A DNA stretch of 64,000 bases from Salminus brasiliensis (Eukaryota; Chordata; Actinopteri; Characiformes; Bryconidae), in NCBI RefSeq assembly GCF_030463535.1, contig NC_132878.1:40181554-40245553 (forward strand), written 5' to 3'. A program made the translations under genes and the position numbers. The notes below the pieces were generated by a model, which saw nothing but the letters and a program-made list of their open reading frames with translations, ran no database searches and was not told the origin of the DNA. Shown piece after piece: positions 42,564 through 53,884 of the stretch (position 1 is its first letter; each line of letters begins with the position of its first letter).

Positions 42564-42830
42564 GTTGCTCGCCTCTTCGCTCACACGACTCTCCAGTGCA
42601 CTTGCGTAACCGTCAGGCTCGTGAAGAACAGCGCCTCCCTATTCGTCAAAGGGCGAGTCCACCTCCGCCAGATTACCGGAAAAACACGCCCCTGCGGCTC
42701 TGCTGGATACTACTGGATACTACCGCTCTGCAGGACCACTGTCAGCCACTGGGGGGATTGAACGTCACGCAAAGGAGTGGCTCTCCAGGGAAAACGTCAC
42801 TACGCGACGCGATTACGCTATCCATATATA
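42564..42830 (-). promoter_or_regulatory. Putative sptlc2 promoter/5' UTR
   Basis: A CpG-containing segment directly upstream of the sptlc2 ATG, with several CG dinucleotides (ACGTCAC, CGACGCGATTACGC). The AT-rich neighbours have few. It ends at a (TA)n run (42825-42850). Inferred from position and composition. Confidence 0.4.
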
Positions 42831-42850
42831 TATGCTATATATATATATAA

Positions 42851-45800
42851 AAGGAAATGCGAATGTGATATTTTCATTATCTTAAATAAATCAAGTACTG
42901 TTTCCGATAAATATTCTCATCATAGTTTTTTTTATATTTAATATATTAATATTAAAATATAAGTGTGTTCAACTGTATCTGGATCTGTAAAAGTCAAGAA
43001 ATAAATAGGTAGGAGTAGTCAGGACGTGTCTGTCTTTCATTAAACTGAAATAATCTTGTCTAGGCATATCTTAAGCCAATTTGCATATACAGAGGCAATT
43101 AGCTTGTTAGGATTAGGATGCCATCTATCTAAGTAACTGGTGCTTTTGACAGATTTAAGGAGTATTAGTATTACAATACTTTGTTTTATTGAATTTGATT
43201 ATTTACCTAATACACCATATTCTTTAAATAATTCTATAAGCAAATGTCCTTAAACGTCCTATACATTTCACAATGGCAAGGCAGTCTGGTGCAGGGGATA
43301 GATTATAAAGAGCTTGTTGTTATTACGTCTTTGGATTTTTTAAACAGAAGTGGATCGTCAAAAAGAGCTTTACTCTCATATGAAATTTTAAACTGGCTAA
43401 GATTTCAAAAAGTAATGGTACAGAAGAGGGAGAGTATTAATTTCCAACAGTATCTTGATCAAATGTGTGAGGAAATTCTTTTTATCCATTTTATTTTTAA
43501 TGTTAGGTAAAGATAAATAAAATCAATTAAAAGATCAATAGATGCATGATTTGGTAAACAGGCAGGGAAGATCCTAGAGCATGAAACTGCAAGAAATGAA
43601 GAAATAGCTAATGCATATACAGTCATGAAAAACAATAAGAAAACATAGCTGTGAGCTGCGATTTACAGGGTCCTCGCAATTTTGAGAGTCAGTTTTTATG
43701 AACATCATAAATTATTCAAGTAACATCCTGATTGGTCAAAGCTAAGCCTGTAAAATGCCAGCTGAATGTAAATAGGCTGATGAAATTCAAAAAATGTCTT
43801 TAAAGTCCTTTTACTGTCACTTAGGTTCTGTTAAAAACTTTCAGCTTGATCTGATGAATGGCTGCTGAGAAATATGCATTTTTTATATGGCATTTATAGG
43901 GCACCAAAATTAAAAATGTCCCTTTTTTGTAGAAAAGTCAGATTTTGTTTTTGATAATTGTTGACCATTGTGGTCTTGTAAAAAAGGATGCAGAGCTGCG
44001 TAGGTCTTTGTTTTTTTTTAAGATCTAAGGAATAAGAAAAATGTGAAGCGGTTGCATGTGCTAAAGCGCCCCATTGAGGCCCCTTGTGTCTAAGTAGCAG
44101 AAGGGAGTACTACCGCTTATTTAAGTTTTATGCCTTTAGGCCTTATGGTTTCGCCTGCAATCAGTTTTAGTGTTTTATCTGCAAAAATGGAAAAAAAATG
44201 AATGACACATGCAGGGGGCTACATAAGGGTTAGGTTGGTCTAGAAAGCAAGCAACAGCAGAGAAACCCAGTCATCATTGATGTCATTGATGAAATGAAAA
44301 CCACAGACACAGTTAGATTCTGATTGAGGTGACTGGACACCAGGTAAAATTTAGTGCAGACAAAAGGAGCATGATTCATAGACAAAGGAATTTTTAATTA
44401 ACTGAGATGTTGATGCTGCAGTCCCACCGCTCTCATGGGTGTAACCTCATGTCTGTGCTTCCTTCTGGCAGTCTATTAACAAACTAGGGCTGGTATAACT
44501 AGTTCAGATCACTATCTTCGCATAGTTAGCAATTTTTGATCACACAGTATAACAAATGTTGATCAACAAGTATAACATAAAAGCACTTTCAATATTCCTA
44601 AACAGGTTGTACTAAAATTTATATATCGTTTGTTATATATACCATTTGAGGCCTTTACATACCTTCAAAAAACGATATGAACACAACTCATGGGGTGGGT
44701 GAAATGGGTTTTTGATTTCCATGTTGCATGACAGATCTCTGTTAAGGTCATTTACACACTACATGACCTTTAAAGTTGTTAGGCAGTGTCCAATGTTCTG
44801 GAGAGAATCTTCCAAAATCTTGTTTTCCTATCAGTGCAGAGTATAGCAGCATCTAGAGGCTGTACTGGAAAACACCACTTGCAGTCTTTTAGTGTAATAA
44901 AAGCTAATGAATAATTAGAATGAACACAGACTTATAATAAATGAACATATTTCCTGTCCTCTACACATGGAAATTGGAAAGACTTTCAACTGAGGACAAA
45001 CATGCTGACCTGACACATACAAATTCACTTTGTTATCTTGCCAATGGAGGAAGAACAAAAGCACTTTGCTCAGTTGGCTAAAATCACTGAAGGTGAAAAA
45101 AATGACATTCCAATCATTCCACTTTGCAAGTTGTTGTCCACTGGCCTTCAGATAAGAACATATCAATCTTTACCATTTTTATTCTATAAATGACGAACAA
45201 ACATACACCTTCAGAACGCTAACACCAGATTTGTAGAGACTCATTATCTACCGGTCCCAAAAAAAACTAAATACAGCTCACAACCTGAACAAAGGCAAAG
45301 TTGAAAAGAGGAAAGAAAAAGCTGGGTTCTTGTTACTAGAAGAACAACAGCTTTCAATTGGGCAGGGAGTGCAGCTTCAAATATTTCATTTGAGAATAGA
45401 AAGAAGTGGGAGAGTCTACACCGCCAAGGCTGGTGGTGCCGACAACTACTAAAATTATTTTTACAGTTCTCAAAGACATGCTACGGAACATCCGGACCAA
45501 GTTGTGAAAGTTTATTTTACAAAGTAGGACAGTTAAACATTCCTTCAATATGGACAAATTAGCACTTCCGTGCTCATGCATCTTTATGGGGACCTTTTTT
45601 ATGAACCTATATCCCACCCAGACAGAGATCATGGCATAGAAAATGAACCTGAGCCCAACTCTCACTACACTAGTCGGTATTTGTGTTATTGGCTGGTGCA
45701 CTAAGGCAACAGTTCTCTTCTTATTATTTCCCACAACCATAGCAGCCCACCAGGATTGTCCCAGTGACCAGTCCATCCCTGGATGGTATGCTAAACTTAT

Positions 45801-48448
45801 GGTACAGTGGTCATTCTCCTGCTCTACAACAAACTGTTAGAACAGAATGGGCCCTTACTAAACTTTAGCAATCAAGAAAGCCATACAGATGATAGAAGTG
45901 CACTTCTGCAGTGTAGCTATAGGATTTCCCGCTTCCATTTTGGACTAAAACAAAAATAACTATTAACAAATTAACTAAGAACTACACTATCTATTGTCAA
46001 AATGTTCCGCTTGCACATTCATTCCAATTGCCAGTGTAATATATACCCACAGTCCATCGTGTTGATTGGTTTGAAGATTCACCAGTAGCTTCTCTGAGGA
46101 GGACAGACGCTCTGCAATAAGCTCACGTGCATAATGAACACACACTCAAAGCCTACAGCACAAATGCAAAAAAATCAAGCCTGTTTGTAATAAACATTTC
46201 TCACAGCCTTGGCCAGGCAAAAAAAAAAAAATCTATAAACTAAACTATAAGAAATCAATTACCACATTATTGACCCATCCCAAGTCTTCCCTGCGTACCA
46301 AGACTTTGAAGGAGCTGTACTGGAATTGGCATACATAGCTTTGCCAGGTGCTACAGCTGTTTTTGCTACACGGACAAAAGTACTGGGGCCCCTGCTAATT
46401 CACTGTTTCTTCCAAAATCAAGAATATTTCAAATGATGGTGTGACACCAGCAAGCAGAGCTTTAGAGCTCACTGTACGGTGCATTGTAGAGAAAAGCAGA
46501 TTGTCCCAGTTGAGAAAAATATACCAGATCCAGCCACAGGAAATCATTTGTGATATTTTTACTAAGCACTGTTGTGAATCATGATGGCATATGAACAGTG
46601 AGCACTTTGTAAACTTTGTCCAGGACGTCTGGGCACAGTTTTTGTCAATACAGGAAATCATAAAGGTTTTGTAGTTTAGCTTATTAATATTAATGTTGGA
46701 TCTAAAACACATTTGTCCTCTAGCCATATGCCAAAGCATGTATGATCTATGTTCACTGCTATACTGCGAATTAGTCATCAGCATAGAGGTGCACTTTGCA
46801 ATCACCCATGGCAAAATGAATCAAATAGACCTCTGCAATCCAGAGGCTCTCCATAAAACATTGGATCCCCTTAGTTACTATAGCAGCTCAAGATTTAGTA
46901 GGTGCCAGGTCCACACAGTGTTTCCCTTCCACACCATTTGTAATCTAACTAGTTGAATTATGTTTAAAACCAATAAATTGTTGAGTTCTTAACAGTAGGA
47001 AAGGCTATGGAGAGGTCAAAAAAGGACTTTATTTTTTAGCTGCCTAAACGTAAGCCAATGTTGCCCAGCACAGGTGGAAGATAAGAAATAAATGTGAGTA
47101 TTGAACCTTGGCTGGGGATCACAGGACTATATCGCTTTCTCTAGATATTTTAACTTTGCAAAATTCTCAAATTGTATGGACATGCTTCTGACAGTTATGT
47201 CAGATATGGATAAACTATCACAATTTAGCAGAAATACATCAGCGCCAGCAAAATCCAACTAGATGCATGTACTAAAATGTTTTTTTTTTTTTTAAACAAT
47301 GTTCATGAGGAGAAAAAAATAATAAAAAAAAGAAAAAAAAACACACCGATCTTTCTTGATCTTTAACATAGCCATAAAGCCTAAATGCTCCACTTCATTT
47401 AGTCTGTGATTACATGCATCATGATAAATATCCGGTATCATGAAAAATGTCTTTAAATATTGTAATATAGTATTTTTACCATATCACCCAGCCCTACTTC
47501 TACAATCAGTTACTGGTTAATTTAAGTTCATTTAAAGTGTATAATTATTACTTTGTTTCTTTATTCATGATTCATAGAAAATGTTTTCCTATCCAAATGT
47601 TTATCTTTTTATCTATACAATAACAAATTACCTCAAACTTTTTTTTACCACTCTACCTCTGCAATAATTATCAAGAGTAAATTAATTGAACTAGGTTTCT
47701 CATTTCTGAATTCTTAATTCTGTATAATGATTGCCACTCTAATTCAACAAGGACATTTGATTACCTCTTAATCGAGCACATTATTAATGAAATAATCAAC
47801 AGACCAAAAATGAAACTATTAGCCAAGTATAATTATGTTGAATTTGAAAAGAACCTTTAAGCTTAACATGGCACTAGGCAGGTGCACCAGAAAAGCACAG
47901 CAGCAGAATCATTCCAGAAATCTTTTGGAAAAGTAAATCCATGTTAGTTAAATTCAACTCCCTATTTGTTACCTTGATGGGTATTAATGGGGATTAATAT
48001 CAACAGTTTAAAACAAAAGATACATACCATTACTATAACCAAATTGTAACATGCATGCAATAGTAACGTGGTTGCAATGATTTAATTTGTGTGAAATTTA
48101 TTAGGTGGCTTTGCCATATGAGAGTTTATGTTCTATCAACAGTATCCGAAGTACATTTCCCTTAAAGTAAAAATAGCAAACATCTAGATTTTTTTCTGAA
48201 TATTAAAAACGAACAGAGAGAATGATAATCTGAGGGGTCCTATCACTTCTTACAAATGCAACTTGCAGCTAGCTCAGTAAAACACATTACATCCAGTTTA
48301 GTAGCTGTATGTACCAAAATCTTAAAACATTCCATAATATCTTGCTGTTGTCATATTACCAAAAATTTTAACAGACCCAAAAAAAAAAAAAAAACATATG
48401 CTTTAGCACTAAATTATGACACCTAAATTATTGGGCCAAAGAAGTGCT
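42851..48448. other. sptlc2-snw1 intergenic region, no recognised gene
   Basis: 5.6 kb without an identifiable coding exon. The minus-strand open frames 45354-45776 (140 codons) and 46395-46814 (139 codons) have no motif I recognise and are within chance expectation for 64 kb. A-rich/T-rich tracts lie at 47279-47340 and 48380-48395. Part of 47-48.4 kb is probably snw1 3' UTR. ALKBH1 and SLIRP, which lie here in human, were looked for and not seen. Confidence 0.45.
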
Positions 48449-51400
48449 TCACTCCTTCCTGCGCTTCTTCTCATGGTCATAGTCTTTAGAGCGCCCACTA
48501 GTGGACGGCCGTTTGGAGCCACCATGCTGCTTGGCTTCTTCCAAGAACTTATCCAGACCAAAGGGATCTTCCTCAAATTGGACAGGTCCATCCCTGCGGG
48601 GACCATGGTCAGTGCCAGAGAACTCCCTATCAGGTACAAACCTAAGTGGAGATAAAAAGATTTTATCATGAACAGACTTCCAAAGATAACCGGCCTCTCA
48701 ATCCAATTTTCAGGGTCTGCAACTAGTAAAACAGTTCACGACTGCTATTCTTACTAGCTAATTCAGAGTATTATTTGTAGAGCAGATGCTACAGACATTG
48801 CAAATTCCCTGCGTTACCTGCTGCTCTGCATAAGTGTGTCCAGGTCATCTCCGTATATATCCTTGTCTGCATTTTTGCTGGGCCTGTACATGTTCTGTGC
48901 CATGTCCCTGCCACTCTTGAAGGGCTGGTCATATACATTGTATGTCTCATCCTCTCCCCCAGCGAAGCCACTGTCCATTCCCTGTGACAAATATATAAAA
49001 ACAACTCAAGTTAAACAGAATCAGATGACCTTTTAAACGGCGCAAAAATCCAGGACACTGGTTGAATTTTGAGGTGTGTGCAGCACAACACATCATGTGG
49101 CATGATTACTGCATCTGCTGTGAAATGGGCCCGATGCTCCATGCACATCTTTATTGGCGAAAGTGAGAAGTCAAATTGTATCACAGTTTGGAATAAGCTT
49201 CTCTTTGTTTTTTTTAAAACAGAAAAATTAAACTAGTTATTAACAATACAATACTAGTGAGAGCACAGATACAAAATGCCAGATTAAACAACTTGAAAAA
49301 ACATTGCAGTCACCTGTGTGTCTGCATAAATAGGTTCAACAATGCACAGCCAATAGAAATGTTACCCTGCTCTGGTTGAAGAGCCTCTGGTCATACTGAG
49401 CCTCGCTGGAAGTGCGGGGGTTGGGCTGGCCAAGAGCAATCAGCTCACTGATGTCTCGGTCCTGGTCCCTCTGCAGTTTAGACCTGAAATCACACAATGG
49501 TTAGTTATGTGCTACAGCACATGTCCATTTTAAATAAATACTGAATTGCCTAAACTGAAATGGGAGTTAAAGCAACAAGCGCTACTGGATAGAGTGGTTG
49601 AGAATCTGACCGTAGTTTATTGTGCATGATCATGCTTTTCAAATTAAGACAAGTGTACGACACTGGCACAAACCAAACTGCCCAAGATTTGATATAGCAT
49701 GTACCTCTTATCAGGGGCCGCTCTGGAGATGTTCCTATCGTGCTGCCTCTCTTTCCTCCTGTCATGACGAATCTCATCACGCTCTCTGACCTCACCATCC
49801 TCCCCTCCTGCCAGCAGAAGGAATGCATGTGTGAGAGAAATTCTAATTTGAAGCACTTCGGTCACTATGCACAACCTGCACAAAACCCAGACCTTATGTA
49901 GCAACGCATTTGCAAATATGCCCAAAGGACACATGGTGTGACTTGTGAATAGCATAATATCAACATATATCAGTCAACTAACAACTCTATGGACATCAAC
50001 TGACTTTACAAGCAATGGCATTTGGCACACTACTGCGGCAGGTACAGTTGTGATCAGATGTCTGTATACGTCACTGGAGTATAGGGCTTTCAATGATTTC
50101 TTTCAACTGTTCTTTTTCCAGTGCAGAAAGAGTTTATGAGTATGACAACATACATTTGACTATAACTGGTAGCTTGTCATTGCCCATATAAGAAAAGGGT
50201 TCGAGTTTGACAGTACTTAATGGACAGACCAACACAGTATATTTGGAAATTCCCATGAGCTCGGGACAGATCTGAGAAGAATTGTAGATCTCTCAGATCC
50301 ATTTCAACCCCAACATTGTTAAGCATGGTGGTGGTAGCAACAACCACTGGAACTGATACACTGCACAATGTGAAGAACAATGAAGTGAATAAAAATTCTG
50401 ACCACCTCAGAATTCTTCAGCATAACCTTTAGATACCCCTGAAACACATACTGAGAAAGCAGAATTCTACTGAGCATTCGGAAAGACCTTGCCAAAGCCC
50501 TAACCTTAAATGTATGAACTATGGTGCTTCACGATTTCAGTCTGACTAACCAAAAACAGCTCCAACAGTTTAAAGAAAATCCCTGAAAACCCAATATGAA
50601 CATGAATGTCATTGTAATAAGTATGTAAACTTCAGAACACAACTGTACTGAGTAAAAAGACCACCACCTATTGCTGAACCATACCACATAAGACCTATAC
50701 CTTTTTCTCCATGGCCTTTGATTCCTGCTCTTCTGTCTCGGGCCATCTTTGCAAGCTCCCTGAGCTTCTCCTCCTTCTTTTCTTTTTCTTTCTGCGCCAT
50801 CTTCTTTTCCACCTGAGCTCGCATCTCCACTGCTTCTCTGGCCTGAGAACATCACAAGAATGTCAATATGAAGCAAAAAAAAGCCATCTTGCCTTGTTTT
50901 TCCTGAAAACTTGTCCCTTGACCCTGGGCCTGATTCCTTCTTGTGGGAAGGTTGTGCGTGTGGCAATGGGACCATTTAGTGGTTACTTTCACTTATGGCT
51001 GTTAAATATAGACTGGTTACCTTTCTGTCTGCAATGTAGAGAGCCTCAGCTAACTTTGCAAAATTCTCATTAATATGAACTGTCTGAAGGCCTCTTCCAT
51101 CGGCGGCCAGACGTTTATCCAGTGGGATCGTGTAACCCTGAAAAACATCAATTAACATGTTTTAACTTTAAAATATTTGGCATCCAGGAGGACACAAGCA
51201 TTAATTGACCGATAGGCCACTGCGTGTTTTTTGCAAAGTAAAAAAACATGACTTATGAAACCTTTGCGTTCTTCCAGTTTGATATGCACGGAGGAATCTT
51301 CCACTCTTGCTGTTCTTTCACCGTCATCTGAGACAAAAAATAAATCAATTAATACAGAGTTCCGATTCAGAAAGTGTGCTATGGAATAGGTAAATATAAT

Positions 51401-53473
51401 GAGAATTTTGATGGATCCCTACCTTTCTGCTGGGAGAGTGCATGACTGGAGCAGGGGGAGAGGGAGGGCCACGAGGAATCTTCTTATTTATTCTATACAA
51501 AATAGACATATGCAAAAATATACTTTAAAATACTTTACAAAATACAAACAAAAATGGCGCTTTTACAAAAGCTATGGGTGCCGTGACCTACTTAAAACGT
51601 GGTGGCTCCATTGGGTCTTTCTGCATCTCCACCATACGGATGACCCTTTGCTTGGCCCCAGAGTTAAATGCCACTCCCTGCTGAGAGGGTGTGTACCTGT
51701 TGCAAATTTAAAAAATAATTATGAAACGTCCATGCTGTACCATGACTGACAACACACATACTTGTGATAAGTTTAAACATTACCGTATGTATTGTGCAGG
51801 TGCCTGTTTATCTGCTGCACGTACAGGCATGGCAGCAGCAATTTTCTGGGACACCTGCTTGTCTAAAGCAGCTCTGGTCTTCTCTGTGAGCTGAAATAAA
51901 ATTTACATTTGGAATACTTTACATAGAGGACTTCATAAAAAAAAAATCACGTTTACAAAAGAGATATGGTAAATAGAGTCAGCTGTTTGAAATGGCAAGC
52001 TTAATTTGAGGGGGAAAAAAAAACACACAAACATTTTATATATTTTACACATCTCACCTCTTTAATAGCCTCCTCATCTGGTCTCTGTAACTCTGGGGCA
52101 TCATCATTGAGCACTTCCTTAGGAAGCAAGTCTGTGTATTTACTGAATATAACCTGTTTAAAAAACATCACAAGAGGAGTGAGTATAAATGTTACATTCA
52201 TCACCAACAATTCTAAGCTGCTTCAATATAACACTCACCTTATCCTTTCCTTGGCCTTGTCGCGCGATAGCATCATACTTGATTTTGCCCTCGGCGTCCA
52301 CCTGCACAGCAAGGGCATTGGACGTCTTCTTCTTTCTGCCCATCTCCAGTGGATACTGAGCCACATGGATCTCCGGAAATGCGCCTCCATCGCCAAAGTC
52401 CTTTAAGCACACATTAACAGAAGCACTACTAAAAGGATCTACAGCATGAGCAAGATGCTTGCATTCGCTCTATATTCTATATCTATACATCTCCTTGTCT
52501 ATACAGCCCCCCACCCCCCTACCTCAAAACCTCGGGGCACCCATCCTTTTCGAGAGCCATAAGGAGGTGGTTCTCTTCGAGTAGACACCAGTGCTGTGGA
52601 CTGGGACCTCTGTGCTCTGCTCTTCTCTTCTGCCTCAAGCTGGTCCTGGGACAGCTGAGTAGGCGCGGGTAGAAAGCTGTAAGACAATCGGTATACTACA
52701 ATTAAAACAATACTGACCGATCTATCAAGTTGGAACTTGGCCTACTTGGATGTATATACGGAAATCGTGTTGCACTATTCATCTGAGAACGTCTGCCTTT
52801 TCCCTCAACTGACAGAGCCCCTGGTTTAGATGGCAAACACTTTCAGTACAGCATAAAACCCACAGCTAGCTAAGTCCAGTCGCTTTGCTTGCTCAACTTG
52901 GCAATACAAAAAAAAACAACCTTTCGCAGACATGGGATGACAATGACCCAAGTTCCTAACTTCTTTCTGACCCTAAATGATCAAATGTTGGTGTTCTTGC
53001 AATGAGATTTCCGAAAAGTTGCTGCGTTAGACAGATTACTACAAGCGGGGGACGTTCAGCGTTAGCTGGTTTGGCTAGCTAGCTAGCTAGCATGAACTGT
53101 GAAATAACGTATTGCTAGCACTAGCTAGCTAAAATGAGATCAAACTATCTAGCGGATCAGCAGAAGTCTTACTAAACATCACATTTAACAACACATAGAT
53201 TAGATTTTAGCCAAATGTAGCTGTGAATACTTTAGTGTGGAAGTAGCTAGCGCTAGCACTAGCTAGCTAGCTTTATTAGCATGCTAGCAAAACTAGGCCT
53301 TTTAACCGAATAATGGACCGAAATAACCAAAGAAAACAGTGCACATACAAGAATGTGTTAACATACAGCTAGTATATCGGACAGACACAGCCAAACGTTA
53401 TATTACAAATAACGTTAGCTAGTATTTGTAACACCGAGCAGGCTTACGCCGCGACTCACCTCGCCAGCGACAT
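48449..53473 (-). CDS. snw1: SNW domain-containing protein 1 (SKIP), spliceosome and transcription cofactor
   Basis: Nuclear spliceosome component (Prp45 family) and coregulator of nuclear receptors and Notch. Fourteen coding exons on the minus strand: 53460-53473, 52523-52676, 52239-52400, 52058-52153, 51784-51890, 51592-51696, 51423-51492, 51262-51327, 51021-51137, 50701-50842, 49705-49807, 49366-49483, 48818-48981, 48449-48641. They join in phase to 536 codons plus stop, the same length as human SNW1. Residues 1-56 contain LPAPTQLSQDQLEAEE and REPPPYGSRKGWVPR. The SNW core carries the signature S252NWKNAKGYTIPLDKRLAADG, then ALYIADRK and a highly charged helix. The C-terminus ends HEKKRRKE. 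Exon 1 encodes only MSLA plus a split serine. The exon 11 acceptor could also be six bases downstream (CAGGAG repeat). The many small exons are typical of vertebrate SNW1. Confidence 0.97.
50045..50645. mobile_element. Internally deleted Tc1-like element in snw1 intron 10
   Basis: Ends CAGTTGTGATCAGATGTCTG and its imperfect inverted match (AACTTCAGAACACAACTG) are bordered by TA at 50043-50044 and 50646-50647. Internal sequence keeps transposase scraps (AAGCATGGTGGTGGTAGC near 50322-50339, KHGGGS-like). About 0.6 kb against 1.6 kb for full elements, so non-autonomous. Confidence 0.75.
52860..53290. repeat. Scattered (GCTA)n tracts in snw1 intron 1
   Basis: Short runs of CTAGCTAGC occur at 53081-53100, 53119-53130 and 53247-53270, some with GCTAGCATG. 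No larger unit is visible. Confidence 0.6.
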
Positions 53474-53884
53474 TTTCCTCTTTGTTGAGTCTGACGTCAC
53501 GCGAGATCTGACTGCATCGCGATGTTTTAGACAAATATCGCTAGCACTAGGGCCCTAGTCCCAAATGGTGAGCCGTGGTCCTCCTCTGGTTCACACCAGA
53601 AACCATCCATGACCCTATTTTGTGACACCATCACCCAAATAGTCAGATTATACTGTCTCATTTTTTTCAAAGTGTGAAAGTAACGCACAAGTAACAAGTA
53701 ACGCAATTAAATAGACGAAATTGACGTATATTGAGCTGAGGCCTGACCTCTCTGCGTTTGCATTCTTCGTAGCTAAGAAAGGGGATGCAATAAAAAGCCC
53801 TCTGCTAGAGCATGAAAATAATATCCCAACGTTTATTTTCCAAATCCACGGTGGTGACCACAAAATTGTCACTGATAAGACAAT
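53474..53884. promoter_or_regulatory. snw1 5' flank/promoter region
   Basis: Upstream of the snw1 ATG, with several CpGs (GACGTCACGCGAGATC at 53491-53506, ATCGCGATG). The TGACGTCA-like core at 53490-53497 could bind CREB/ATF proteins. No divergent gene is visible on the plus strand. Confidence 0.4.

Noticed and set aside
45354-45776. A new membrane-protein gene between sptlc2 and snw1
   Set aside because: One open frame of 140 codons with no recognised homology; several of this length are expected by chance in 64 kb.
50711-51073. 120-codon plus-strand frame
   Set aside because: Antisense to snw1 exons 9-10; its Leu/Phe runs mirror the Lys/Glu-rich helix.
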